A stretch of DNA of 37,143 nt from Leptolyngbyaceae cyanobacterium CSU_1_3 (GTDB lineage: Bacteria; Cyanobacteriota; Cyanobacteriia; Leptolyngbyales; Leptolyngbyaceae): NCBI GenBank assembly GCA_012034655.1, contig JAAUOZ010000037.1:1-37143 (forward strand), in the 5' to 3' direction. Below are positions 17,811 to 26,900 of this stretch, piece after piece (the first letter of the stretch is position 1; each line of letters starts with the position of its first letter). The notes under the pieces were generated by a model. The model was not told the origin of the DNA. It saw nothing but the letters and a program-made list of their open reading frames with translations, and made no database searches. The translations under genes and the position numbers were made by a program.

Positions 17811-18434
17811 CTAAAGTCCTTCCATTCCCTCGTAGCCAGGTAGTTGTTTGATTCGTTCAATCCAGGCAACGACATGTGGATAAGGTTCTAGAGCGACTTT
17901 GCCTTCAGGAGCGAGTCCGACGTAGGGATAGCAGGCAATATCTGCAAGGGTAGGAGAGCCACACTCCAGCCAACCTCGCCCCTGCAAATGGTCATCCATC
18001 ACCTGAAGCACCTGTTTCCCTTTGCGTTGTGCCGTTTCCCAATCAAAATCCATGCCAAAGCGAAAATGCAGACGAGCAATAAACAAGCTGGAATGGATTT
18101 CGTTGGCAGCAAACGACAACCATTGCATCACCTTCGCCATTGGATCTGCGGTTAAGGGCAACCAATCTTCTCGTCCATATTTTCGTGCCAGGTACACCAG
18201 AATCGCCTGTGAGTCTCGAATCACTGTATCGCCATCAACCAGGACTGGAACCTGTCCCAACGGATTGAGTTTAAGGAAGTCAGCAGACTTGTGCTTCCCA
18301 CCCACAAAGTCAATCGAAATGCGGTGCGGAGCAGTTCCCCCTTCGGGATAATCGCACTCCAGCCCCAACAGTGACAGCATCAGTCTGACTTTGTGGCAAT
18401 TTCCTGACAATTCAGTGTGGTACAGCTTCATCAT
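17811..18434 (-). CDS. Glutathione S-transferase family protein
   Basis: A protein of 207 residues. The N-terminal thioredoxin-like half (1-85) has LYHTELSGNCHKVRLMLSLL and the glutathione-contact segment LGQVPVLVDGDTVIRDSQAI with its cis-Pro (VPVL) and DSQ. The all-helical C-terminal half (about 95-200) has LADIACYPYVGLAPEG, the N-capping Asp motif of GST domain II. It should conjugate or reduce substrates with glutathione in the cytoplasm. The start could be either of the first two Met codons. An inverted-repeat element at 18500-18543 sits 66-109 bases upstream; the divergent NB-ARC/WD40 gene starts beyond it. Confidence 0.92.
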   Translation of the reverse strand: MMKLYHTELSGNCHKVRLMLSLLGLECDYPEGGTAPHRISIDFVGGKHKSADFLKLNPLGQVPVLVDGDTVIRDSQAILVYLARKYGREDWLPLTADPMAKVMQWLSFAANEIHSSLFIARLHFRFGMDFDWETAQRKGKQVLQVMDDHLQGRGWLECGSPTLADIACYPYVGLAPEGKVALEPYPHVVAWIERIKQLPGYEGMEGL

Positions 18435-18499
18435 GGGCTTTCCAGCGTACTTCTTAAGTAAACTTAACTTAAATAGTGGCGGACAACCCCTTAATTATC

Positions 18500-18543
18500 C
18501 AAGATCAGCCGTGGATCAGTCCGGCTGAATAAAACTGATCTTG
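18500..18543. promoter_or_regulatory. Inverted-repeat operator candidate between GST and NB-ARC genes
   Basis: Perfect arms CAAGATCAG (18500-18508) and CTGATCTTG (18535-18543) enclose an inner hairpin CAGCCG/CGGCTG. It is related to 16576-16618. Position between divergent starts (18434 minus, 18653 plus) allows control of either gene. Confidence 0.55.
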
Positions 18544-18652
18544 CTGAAAATGACTTAAGTATGGTATTGCACAGAACCACAAAATCTGAGAGATTTACCT
18601 AAGAATGAAATGTCTTTTCGCCTCTTCCCCAAAATAGATTTGTTCTAGCATC

Positions 18653-21600
18653 ATGGCTACGCTGAAGGCTTCACAACAAGGACTCGAACACATTAAGCAA
18701 GCGAGATGTGAGAAAGGCTGGGCGACCAGCGATTTTCGTTGGATTGAGGCAGCTAGCGAGATTTTGGGGTCATCCTGGGTACGAGACGGGGTGCTGGCGG
18801 TCGGAATTTCGGAAGGAACCTGGAAGCGCTTCTTAGCTGGGAAATACCCCATCAATGCAGAGGCGTTCAAGGCGTACTGTCAAGTGTTGGGGTTGAATTG
18901 GCAGGAAGTTGTTGAGGAGGCAGAAGGCAGAAGGCAAGAGGCAGAAGGAGTCAGGGAGCAGACGAGTCAGGGGGCGAGGGGAGCAGACGAGTGTGAGAGT
19001 AAGAGGAAGGAAGAAAATAAATCCCCTCATCCCCTCATCTCCCCATCCCCTCATCCTCTTGTTGATTGGGGCGATGCTCCCGATGTCTCCATCTTCTATG
19101 GTCGTGGAACCGAATTAAGCACGGTCAAACAGTGGGTTATTCAGGAAAACTGTCGTTTGGTGACGCTGCTTGGCATGGGTGGGATTGGAAAGACAGCATT
19201 ATCAGTGAAGCTGGCAAAGGAGATAGTAGAGAGCGGAGGAGTAGGGGAGTGGGGGAGTGAGGGAGCAGCATGGGAGCAATCCAAAATCCAAAATCCAAAA
19301 TCCAAAATCCACTACGCCATCTGGCGATCGCTCCGCAATGCTCCCACCGTTGACGATCTATTGGCAGATCTGATCCAGTTTCTTTCAGAACAACAGGAAA
19401 CCAGTTTGCCAACGAACCTGGAGGGTAGGGTTGCCCGGTTGCTCCATTATTTGCGGACTTCCCGCTGCCTGCTAATTTTGGATAATGCCGAGTCGATTTT
19501 ACAAGCGGGCGATCGCAGCGGACGGTATCGCACCGGATATGAAGGCTACGGGCAACTGCTGCGTTGTGTGGCGGAGACAGCCCATCAGAGTTGTGTCATT
19601 CTCACCTCTCGCGAAAAACCCCAGGGACTCGCCAAGTTTGAAGGGGAAAGTTTGCCCGTTCGGTCTTTGCAACTCAGTGGTCTACCAGAAGTTGATGGTC
19701 GGGAATTGTTCAACGTCAAAGGAACCTTTACGGCGACCGAGGCAGACTGGCAAACCCTCATTTCTCGCTATGCTGGGAATCCCCTAGCGCTTAAGATCGT
19801 GGCATCCTCCATCCACGACTACTTCGGTAGTGATATTTCCTACTTCCTGGATACCACTCAACAAGGTGCATTCCTGTTCGACGATATTCGGGATTTGCTA
19901 GAACAACAGTTTCAGCGATTGACGAATTTGGAACGCGACATTATGTATTGGCTGGCGATCGATCGCGAACCCGTCTCCCTACCCGAACTCCAGGCAAATT
20001 TTATTGTCACCCTTCCATCTCGCGAATTTCTAGAGTCACTGAACTCGCTACAACGTCGCTCCCTGATTGAGAAAAGCGACACCCGTTTTACCCAACAGCC
20101 CGTTGTGATGGAATACGTGACAGTGCAGTTAATTGAACGTGTATGCACAGAGATCGAGGAGACAGCAGAAAACTCCCAATCCAAAATCGTTCGACTGAGC
20201 GCTCACACCGAAGTCCAAGTTGCGCTGGAAGCGCACCAAAGGTGCGACCTAAAATCTAAAATCTTTATCACTCACGCACTTCTCAAAGCAACAGCCAAAG
20301 ACTACATTCGTGAAACCCAGGCAAATTTAATTGTTCAGCCTGTAATTGATCAATTAATAACGGTATTCGGTAGTGTTGAGAATATTGGCGATCGCCTCAC
20401 GCAAATTCTGCAAATCCTGCGAGGAAAACCTGCAAAAGAAACCGGATACGCCGCTGGAAATGCCATTAGTTTGCTGCATCAGGCAGGATTTGATTTAACT
20501 GGGTTTGATGCTTCCCAATTAACCGTCTGGCAAGCCTACTTGCAGGGGGTGACCCTACACGATGTAGACTTCACCCGCTCTGATCTATCTCGTTGTGCCT
20601 TCACCGAAACGCTGGGAAATATCCTGTGGGCTGCCTTTAGTCCCAATGGTCAACTCCTAGCAACCTGTGATACGGATTGCAACGTGCGCGTGTGGGAGGT
20701 CAAGTCAGGTCAGCTACTGCTCATTTGCCGGGGACATGCCAACTGGGTGCGCTTTGTCGTGTTTAGCCCTGATGGTAAAACGCTTGCCAGTTGTGGAGCC
20801 GACTGCACGGTCAAGCTCTGGAATGTGCAAGATGGCGTTTGCATCAAAACCTTCATGGGACATGAGCATGAAGTTTTTGCTGTTGCCTACAGTCCCGATG
20901 GACAACAACTAGCCAGTGCCAGTGGCGATCGCACCGTCAAACTGTGGGATGTCCGAGATGGTCACTGCTTAGACACACTCACAGGACATACCAACTGGGT
21001 ACGCTCTGTTGCCTTTAGCCCCGATGGCAAAATGCTCGCCAGTAGTGGAGCCGATCATACCATCAGGGTATGGGACGTGTCGCGAGTGGGAGATCAGGGA
21101 GATGGGGAGGTGGGGAGATGGGGAGAAGAAAATCCAAAATCTAAAATCCTAACCGGGCATTCTGGATGGGTTCGTTCCATCGCCTTCAGTCCCGATGGAG
21201 AGGTCTTGGCGAGTGCCAGCAGCGATCGCACGATTAAACTGTGGGACTACGAGGCTGGAGACTGCTTGAGAACCTACACCGGACATCAGGGTAGTGTTTA
21301 CTCAATCGCCTTTAACCCAAGTGGAGATTTGATTGTGAGTGGCAGCGGCGATCGCACCGTCAAACTATGGGACTGTTATAGCGATACCTGCATCAAAACA
21401 CTATATGGTCAAACGAACGAAGTGTGTAGTGTTGCTGTGAGTTCAGATCACCAAACGATCGCCTGTGTCAGCCTGGATCAAACCATGCGATTGTGGAACT
21501 ATCATCATGGGCAATGCCTGAAAACCTGGTACGGACACACTGACTGGGCACTTCCTGTGGCTTTTAGCTCCAATCAGCGGTTTCTGGCAAGTGGTAGTAA

Positions 21601-22512
21601 TGACAAAACCGTACAACTTTGGGATTGGCATACGGGAGCCTGCTTAACAACATTACAAGGACATACTGATTTTGTTTATACCCTTGCCTTTAGTCCTAAC
21701 GGACAAATCCTTGCGAGTGGTAGTACAGATTCATCAGTCCGGCTCTGGAATGTGCAAATGGGGGAATGCTTTCAGGTATTGCAAGGACACACTGATTGGA
21801 TTGATGTAGTTGCCTTTCATCCTACTGAAAACATCCTTGCTAGTGGTAGCGCAGACTGTACTGTAAAACTCTGGAATATCCATACAGGACAATGCATTAA
21901 AACACTCACTGGGCATACAGAAAAATTGCTTGGAACGGCATTTAGCCCCAATGGAGAACTGCTTGCCAGTTGTGGCGTTGATCAAACAATTAAATTATGG
22001 GATGTCAGTTCAGCAATTGCATCAAAACGTTACAGGGGCACAGGAGCCGCATCTGGGGGGTGGCGTTTAGTCCCAATGGCAACCTGCTTGCCAGTTGTAG
22101 CACTGACCAAACGATTAAACTCTGGAACCTTGATACAGACCAATGCATTAAAACCCTGACAGGACATACTAACTGGATCTTTGCACTGGCTTTCAGCCCG
22201 GATGGCAAACTGCTTGCCAGCGCCTCCCATGACCGAACCATCAGACTGTGGAAGGTTGAAACAGGTGAGTGTACTCAGGTTTGCAGTGAGCATACCCATC
22301 TGGTTTCTTCGGTTGCCTTCAGCCCTGATGGAGCATTTGTTGCCAGTGGTTCCCAAGATCAAACGGTGCGAATCTGGAATGTTAATACGAAGGAATGCGA
22401 TCGCGTCTTAATTGCTAAGCGTCTTTATGAAGGCGTGAAGCTCACAGGTGTGAAAGGCTTAACTCAGGCAACGATCGCCACCTTGCAAACGTTAGGGGCG
22501 ATCGTTGAATAA
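18653..22512 (+). pseudogene. NB-ARC/WD40 STAND protein with a frameshift near the C-terminus
   Basis: The first frame (18653-22159) encodes 1168 residues. An N-terminal HTH-like domain (about 1-85, GISEGTWKRFLAGKYPINAE) is the type seen in cyanobacterial NB-ARC proteins. A low-complexity linker follows (about 88-135), then an NB-ARC ATPase with P-loop LLGMGGIGKTAL and Walker B CLLILDNAES, and from about 650 at least ten WD40 repeats (FSPDGKTLASCGADCTVKLW and similar). After IKLWDVSS the frame leaves the WD40 pattern and ends in unrelated sequence. A second frame (from about 22000 to 22512) resumes with [20 protein letters not shown] and supplies the last three blades and the usual tail ([14 protein letters not shown]). 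One lost base near 22010-22020 accounts for it; restored length is about 1286 residues. STAND proteins oligomerise on ligand sensing and act in signalling or defence. The linkers contain repeat-encoded inserts. Confidence 0.85.
19279..19312. repeat. In-frame AATCCAAA repeats inside the NB-ARC gene
   Basis: Four tandem ATCCAAA units follow a GGGGAG-rich purine run (about 19230-19275), encoding SKIQNPKSKI between the P-loop and YAIWRSLRN, where relatives usually join directly. A similar pair (purine run, then AATCCAAAATC) lies at about 21085-21150 between two WD40 blades. Confidence 0.8.
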
Positions 22513-22527
22513 GCAACGTAATCTTTA

Positions 22528-24000
22528 CTATTCAAGCATTTCAGGCTTCCCTAGCAATGTGCATCGTAAGCTATCAATTAATGAAGAATCTTGGACGAGC
22601 TTGAGATGATCTTGAGAATAAAAGTTAGTTTGACTCCAGGGAATCGGGGATGGCAATTTCAGCATTCCATCTTCGTCTGTCCGTTCATCCAAGATGGCAC
22701 TAGCTCTTGTCACTGTGCCATCTCCCGGTGTCGTTTTAATAACCTTAAACTGTCCTGACTGGTTGACCTCAATCGTTTGAGCGGTTAGTACGCTATTTCC
22801 AGCCAGCAATCGTAGATTTAGGCTTGGAGGGGGTTGAGCTGGTTGATCCAGCGCTTGAGTAAACTGCTCAGCCCGTCTCAGATTTTGCACCATCATATTT
22901 CGAGCAATGCGGTGCCGATCGCTGAAACTAGAAACCTCAGGAAGCAAACGTTTCAAGGTGCTATCTGCCTTTGGTGCAAAAATTCCCCACTGCATTTTTT
23001 CCCAGACCTCAACCTTAAATAGGTCAGCAGTTGTTCGAGAACCATCTGAGCCAGCGATGGTCACGGGCTTGTGCCGATTCCGGGGTAACATCTGGTAGAG
23101 CGAGGGAAACGTACTTAACACAGCAATATTGGAGTTAAGATTCGCAGGTCCAATCCCCAAGCGACCTGCCAAAACTCCTAACGCCCCAACTGGCTCAGAA
23201 AAGAAATTAGGAGAATTGGCAAAGGTACCATATGCCAAGTTAACAAAATCATTAATCGATCCAGCGTTGGGAGGGGCGATCAAGATGACTCGATCGATAT
23301 AACGGGCACCCTCCCAGGTGACTTGTGGAAGTTCGCCATTTTCTGGGAGATCGCGATCGCCGTAGCGCAAGAAATAACGAGTCAGCAATCCACCCATTGA
23401 ATGAGCTACAATATCGAACTTAATGTCAGGGTTATCGATTCCGTATCTCTCCTGATATTTTTGGCGTAAATCGTCTCGCTTTTCTAGAATAAAAGTATGT
23501 AGGCGTTGGGCATTTTTGACGTTATCTTGTCGCCAGTCGTAGGGAAATTGGAAGCAGGTAATAGGATCATTTCCGTCATCAATTTTGTTCAACTGCGTTG
23601 TTGCGTTTTGATGTTCTCCATCTGCTCCCAGTGCGTTAAGAATTCGACGATACACTTCTTGTTCAAACCGCAACCCAAAAACATTTGCCTTAAGACTTGG
23701 TAAGACTTGCCCTACTACCATCTCAACTGAATTCAGTGTCAGCTCAGAAGACATCGGCAGAGCAAGTTGGGTGAAATCGCTAGTAAAACTTAACTGTCCC
23801 CAAATTGGCTCCTGCTGAGGATTTTTCAATGCTGAACCGAGTAATCCTGGAATGACAATTATAGGGTTGCGCGTTGAAACTTGATATTGCTCCAGATGGC
23901 TGTGGTCTTGGTGAGAACCCGTCATTGCCTGAGCGGAAAACCTCCAGAAACTTGGTACTGCATTAATCAGGAGTGCAATTGCTAATGTGGTAAAGAACAA
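22528..24000 (-). CDS. Exported LCAT-like alpha/beta-hydrolase (phospholipase/acyltransferase)
   Basis: A protein of 490 residues beginning at a TTG; no in-frame ATG exists upstream before a stop, and the first 25 residues (FFTTLAIALLINAVPSF, then SAQA) make a good signal peptide. The mature part has the lecithin:cholesterol-acyltransferase pattern: PIIVIPGLLGSAL (oxyanion region), CFQFPYDWRQDN, then the nucleophile elbow FDIVAHSMGGLLTRYFL (Ser near residue 201), and VILIAPPNAGS. A catalytic Asp/His pair is expected further on (DGTV near 410 and SQDHLKL near 470 fit). It should cleave or transfer acyl chains of lipids in the periplasm or outside. It ends 15 bases from the convergent NB-ARC gene. 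Shared promoter copy 3 lies about 110 bases upstream, mirrored by a copy for the divergent hydroxylase. Confidence 0.85.
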   Translation of the reverse strand: MFFTTLAIALLINAVPSFWRFSAQAMTGSHQDHSHLEQYQVSTRNPIIVIPGLLGSALKNPQQEPIWGQLSFTSDFTQLALPMSSELTLNSVEMVVGQVLPSLKANVFGLRFEQEVYRRILNALGADGEHQNATTQLNKIDDGNDPITCFQFPYDWRQDNVKNAQRLHTFILEKRDDLRQKYQERYGIDNPDIKFDIVAHSMGGLLTRYFLRYGDRDLPENGELPQVTWEGARYIDRVILIAPPNAGSINDFVNLAYGTFANSPNFFSEPVGALGVLAGRLGIGPANLNSNIAVLSTFPSLYQMLPRNRHKPVTIAGSDGSRTTADLFKVEVWEKMQWGIFAPKADSTLKRLLPEVSSFSDRHRIARNMMVQNLRRAEQFTQALDQPAQPPPSLNLRLLAGNSVLTAQTIEVNQSGQFKVIKTTPGDGTVTRASAILDERTDEDGMLKLPSPIPWSQTNFYSQDHLKLVQDSSLIDSLRCTLLGKPEMLE

Positions 24001-24109
24001 AACCTGAAATTGATTTGAAAATATTTTTTTTCCACAGCATAGTCTTTACCGACCAAATGGTAATGTTGCAGCCAAGAAATGGAAGAATATTGGCTTTAAA
24101 GATGATTCT

Positions 24110-24153
24110 TTTATAGGAGTAGAACTTTAGAGAGTCGATATAGAAAAGTTAGG
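24110..24153 (-). promoter_or_regulatory. Shared promoter-class element, copy 3 (lipase gene)
   Basis: Sense strand: box CCTAACTTTTCTATATCGAC (24134-24153), 18 nt, then TATAAA (24110-24115). The predicted start is near 24103, giving a leader of about 100 nt to the TTG. Together with the mirrored copy at 24175-24194 it forms a 20-bp inverted repeat around a 21-nt centre. Confidence 0.7.
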
Positions 24154-24174
24154 AATATTGCTCTGAATCAATTG

Positions 24175-24218
24175 CCTAACTTCTCTACATCGACGTAAAC
24201 TCTGTCACGCTGTAAAAA
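24175..24218 (+). promoter_or_regulatory. Shared promoter-class element, copy 4 (hydroxylase gene, divergent)
   Basis: Box CCTAACTTCTCTACATCGAC (24175-24194), 18 nt, then TAAAAA (24213-24218), the weakest -10 of the set. The predicted start is near 24225, about 32 nt before the ATG at 24257. It is the only copy on the plus strand and serves the only plus-strand gene of the set. Confidence 0.55.
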
Positions 24219-24256
24219 GGAATCATCAAACGCTTCTTCATTTCAAATGACGGCTG

Positions 24257-25057
24257 ATGCCAGGAGTTACTGTGACTACTCTCAATCTTGCATCGGAATA
24301 CTGGCAGGGAATGCTACTAATGGGCATGGCTCCAATCATTTTGCCATCGCTGCTTGCGAATACAATGGTTAAGCTGTCTCAACCCTACAAAATTTATGAT
24401 CTTTCTCCTAGAAACAACCAATGGTTAGAAGAGCTTGCCAGTTTGCCTAGATATTTAGCAGGGCACGGCTTAGGAATTTATCTCCCACTTGTTGCTGGAA
24501 TAGGACATCTCACGACGAACGCATCTCTACTTGAGCATTTTTGGTCATTTCTCGTTGTTTTCTGCTGGAATGAAATTCAGTACTTTTTTACTCACTATGC
24601 TTACCACAAGGTGAAATGGTTGTGGTGGATTCATAAGACCCATCATCGTGTCGTCATATCTACTGGTTATTCAGCTTGGTTGTCCTCATTTGCGGAGACT
24701 TTTATCTTTGCTATGTTGTTAACCAGCGGCTATTTGCTTCTATCAAACGCCATTTTTCTGTCTTGGCAGGGGTTTGTCGTTAACTATCTCTTCTATTTCT
24801 TTATGAATGTGAACAGTCACAATAATGTTGAAACCGTTTCGCCAAACCTCCGGAAGCGATTGGGTTGGTTTGCCTCCAATACAATTACAACTCATGCTCT
24901 GCATCATGCCCGTTCCGATGCGAATTTTGGCTTATTGCTGCCTTTACTGGATCAACTCTTTAGGACTAGAAGCTTAGATAGGGAACAAGTCTACCAGGCT
25001 GTCATTCAAGGACGATCGCTAAAAACGTTAAGCCAACGTCTAAGGAGTACAGATTAA
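24257..25057 (+). CDS. Sterol desaturase/fatty-acid hydroxylase family membrane protein
   Basis: A protein of 266 residues with about four hydrophobic segments. It carries the three histidine clusters that bind the di-iron centre: HYAYH (about 113-117), HKTHH (126-130) and HALHH (213-217), plus NSHNNVET before the last. These enzymes hydroxylate or desaturate membrane lipids or isoprenoids using O2. The start ATG has no good Shine-Dalgarno, but no better in-frame start lies upstream. It is transcribed away from the LCAT-like lipase, with the two sharing mirrored copies of the promoter element, which suggests joint control of lipid remodelling. Substrate not predictable from sequence. Confidence 0.88.
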   Translation: MPGVTVTTLNLASEYWQGMLLMGMAPIILPSLLANTMVKLSQPYKIYDLSPRNNQWLEELASLPRYLAGHGLGIYLPLVAGIGHLTTNASLLEHFWSFLVVFCWNEIQYFFTHYAYHKVKWLWWIHKTHHRVVISTGYSAWLSSFAETFIFAMLLTSGYLLLSNAIFLSWQGFVVNYLFYFFMNVNSHNNVETVSPNLRKRLGWFASNTITTHALHHARSDANFGLLLPLLDQLFRTRSLDREQVYQAVIQGRSLKTLSQRLRSTD

Positions 25058-25082
25058 ATAAACTCAACCATTTTGTTTCTGG

Positions 25083-25128
25083 AGAAGCGATACCGTCGTT
25101 CGCCTTGATGAAAGACGGTATCGCTTCT
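25083..25128. terminator. Hairpin between convergent genes
   Basis: A perfect 15-bp stem AGAAGCGATACCGTC/GACGGTATCGCTTCT with a 16-nt loop lies 26 bases after the hydroxylase stop and before the convergent DUF4278 stop. It probably terminates one or both transcripts, though no U-run follows on either strand. A second GC-rich hairpin (GGGGTG..CACCCC type) lies at about 25160-25186. Confidence 0.5.
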
Positions 25129-25195
25129 GAATTACCGCGTTTACCTATAGATTGTGAACAAGGGGGGGGTGAAACCCCTGCACCCCGTTCAGAAA

Positions 25196-25399
25196 TCAAA
25201 AAGGATTGCTGTAGAAAGAGCGATAATAAGTGGCACCGCGGTAGGTCAGTTTACAATGCTCTTCTCTTCTCATCGCTTGAGAAGTAGACGAAATCCGTGA
25301 GTAATGAATGCCACGATAGGTGAATTTAGGACTCTTCCCTTGTGACAGGGAATTAGAAGGTGAAATGGAATAATTGATGCCACGATAAACAAGTTGCAT
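25196..25399 (-). CDS. DUF4278 domain protein, three repeats
   Basis: A protein of 67 residues starting MQLVYRGINYSI. The ATG at 25397-25399 has GGAGG six bases upstream; the longer open frame upstream is non-coding and contains the promoter. The motif [LT]YRG-x-x-Y occurs three times (LVYRGINYS, FTYRGIHYS, LTYRGATYY). One motif is usual for DUF4278, a short cyanobacterial family of unknown function. No signal peptide or membrane helix is present. It has shared promoter copy 5 with a predicted 34-nt leader. Confidence 0.85.
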   Translation of the reverse strand: MQLVYRGINYSISPSNSLSQGKSPKFTYRGIHYSRISSTSQAMRREEHCKLTYRGATYYRSFYSNPF

Positions 25400-25439
25400 A
25401 ATGTGCCTCCAGAATTTCGTTTTGGGGTGTAATGCTTCA

Positions 25440-25483
25440 TTTATATGTTTTCCAAACTGGATAGTCGATACAGAAAAGTTAGG
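25440..25483 (-). promoter_or_regulatory. Shared promoter-class element, copy 5 (DUF4278 gene)
   Basis: Sense strand: box CCTAACTTTTCTGTATCGAC (25464-25483), 18 nt, then TATAAA (25440-25445). Predicted start near 25433. This is one of the cleanest copies, with start, Shine-Dalgarno and ATG all in textbook places. Confidence 0.75.
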
Positions 25484-25579
25484 AACTTGTACGATTTTGG
25501 ATTTGCGGTTATAAATTACGTAATACCAATTTGGGATTTTAGATTTCACCTAAAATCAACGAAAATATAAACAGGATGA

Positions 25580-26752
25580 TCAGTATGTTGGCTTTAAACC
25601 GAAGCAAACGCAGAATAATCTGATTCGTCTAACGAATAACTCATAAATAAGCACGATCACTACAAATGCACTTAAACTGAGAAAGATGAATTTTGGCACC
25701 ACTCCTATACGCCATTCTGCAATTAGGGAGCCAATGATTAGAATAATTGGTTGATGCAGGATGTAGAACGGTAACGTTGCTTTGCTCATAAACTGTAATG
25801 TGGCATGGCTAAAGCTTAGGAATTCCCTACCCAGACTCAAGAATACAATCATCCAGCACCAAGAATTGAATGATCGCAGCAGCATAACGAGTGTATAACC
25901 AACGGAAGCGTAGGTCAGATCGGCTCCGAACAGTAGATGGCGGAGGGGTTCTAGCAAGATAGGCGTTGTGACTCCGGCGATCGCCAATGCCGGAATGAAG
26001 TGTTGATGGACTGCCTCTTCAATGCGCCGATCCACCACAATCAGGTAGCCGCAAAGAAAAAATATCAAATAAGTGAAAAAATTCCAACCTCCTGCTGCTC
26101 GAACTCCGAATGTTGCTGGATCAAGTCCACTTTCCAGAATAGCGATGGGCAACCCCAGCAGGAATATAGCTCCTGGTTTTGCCAGGACGATCGCCAATGG
26201 TTCAATGAGCCATTGCCCCTTACCTCGCTTGAAGATCAGAAATAGGGGAAGCAACAACAGTGAAAACAGAAACAACACCAGCAGATACCAGAGATGAATT
26301 CCCATCCAGGCGAAATTTCCACCAAATAGATACCAACCCTGAAAATAGTAGGGGATGAACTCCCAGAAGGAACCGGAAAACTGCCCTCCACTCCACGGGG
26401 CAACGCCATGCTGGGGATTGCTCAACCGCTCTAGATAGACCTGGGGAGGAGACAAGACGAAGATGCCGAATAGTAAGGGAATCAGCAACCGCAGACAACG
26501 TTCTCGCAGGAATTGTCCTGCTGTACGAAACTGGAGCGCAAAGTAGAGGCTGGCTCCAGATAACAGAAAAAATAACGGCATGATCCATTGCAGCAAAATC
26601 TGTACGAGTACAGTAGAAATCGCATCCAGTTCATTATTTTTGACATGCCAAGGGTCAAAATCAAAAAAGCGTAGGCAATGAAAGATAAAAACTGCCAGGG
26701 TTGCTAAAACCTTGAGCCAATCAAAGTCATATCGTCTTGGAAATTTACTCAT
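25580..26752 (-). CDS. Acyltransferase-3 family membrane protein
   Basis: A protein of 390 residues from the ATG at 26752 (an in-frame TTG five codons earlier is less likely). About ten membrane helices are present. The N-terminus RRYDFDWLKVLATLAVFIFHCLRFF carries the conserved His of helix 1, and RFRTAGQ/ERCLRLLIPLLFG matches the Arg-rich loop after helix 2-3 of OafA/NodX-type acyltransferases. TLPFYILHQPIILI near residue 345 is the typical closing segment (FYILH). Such proteins move acyl groups onto sugars, lipids or exopolymers at the inner membrane. A roughly 150-bp gap precedes it and no promoter of the shared class is seen. Confidence 0.87.
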   Translation of the reverse strand: MSKFPRRYDFDWLKVLATLAVFIFHCLRFFDFDPWHVKNNELDAISTVLVQILLQWIMPLFFLLSGASLYFALQFRTAGQFLRERCLRLLIPLLFGIFVLSPPQVYLERLSNPQHGVAPWSGGQFSGSFWEFIPYYFQGWYLFGGNFAWMGIHLWYLLVLFLFSLLLLPLFLIFKRGKGQWLIEPLAIVLAKPGAIFLLGLPIAILESGLDPATFGVRAAGGWNFFTYLIFFLCGYLIVVDRRIEEAVHQHFIPALAIAGVTTPILLEPLRHLLFGADLTYASVGYTLVMLLRSFNSWCWMIVFLSLGREFLSFSHATLQFMSKATLPFYILHQPIILIIGSLIAEWRIGVVPKFIFLSLSAFVVIVLIYELFVRRIRLFCVCFGLKPTY

Positions 26753-26900
26753 ACTAAGCAGTTGCAATCATTAATCCCCAAATCCAGCCAAAGCGTACTC
26801 TTTGAGCACGAATGGTTGCGTCCGGTTGTATTGTTAGCCCACCTTAGTTTCAGTCATGTTGATGCTTAACCAGGTGTGTTAGTTAGTAGCAGCGATTGTC

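Noticed and set aside
25400-25549. N-terminal extension of the DUF4278 open frame
   Set aside because: The extra 50 codons include the promoter box and a repeat tract, whereas the internal ATG has a strong GGAGG.
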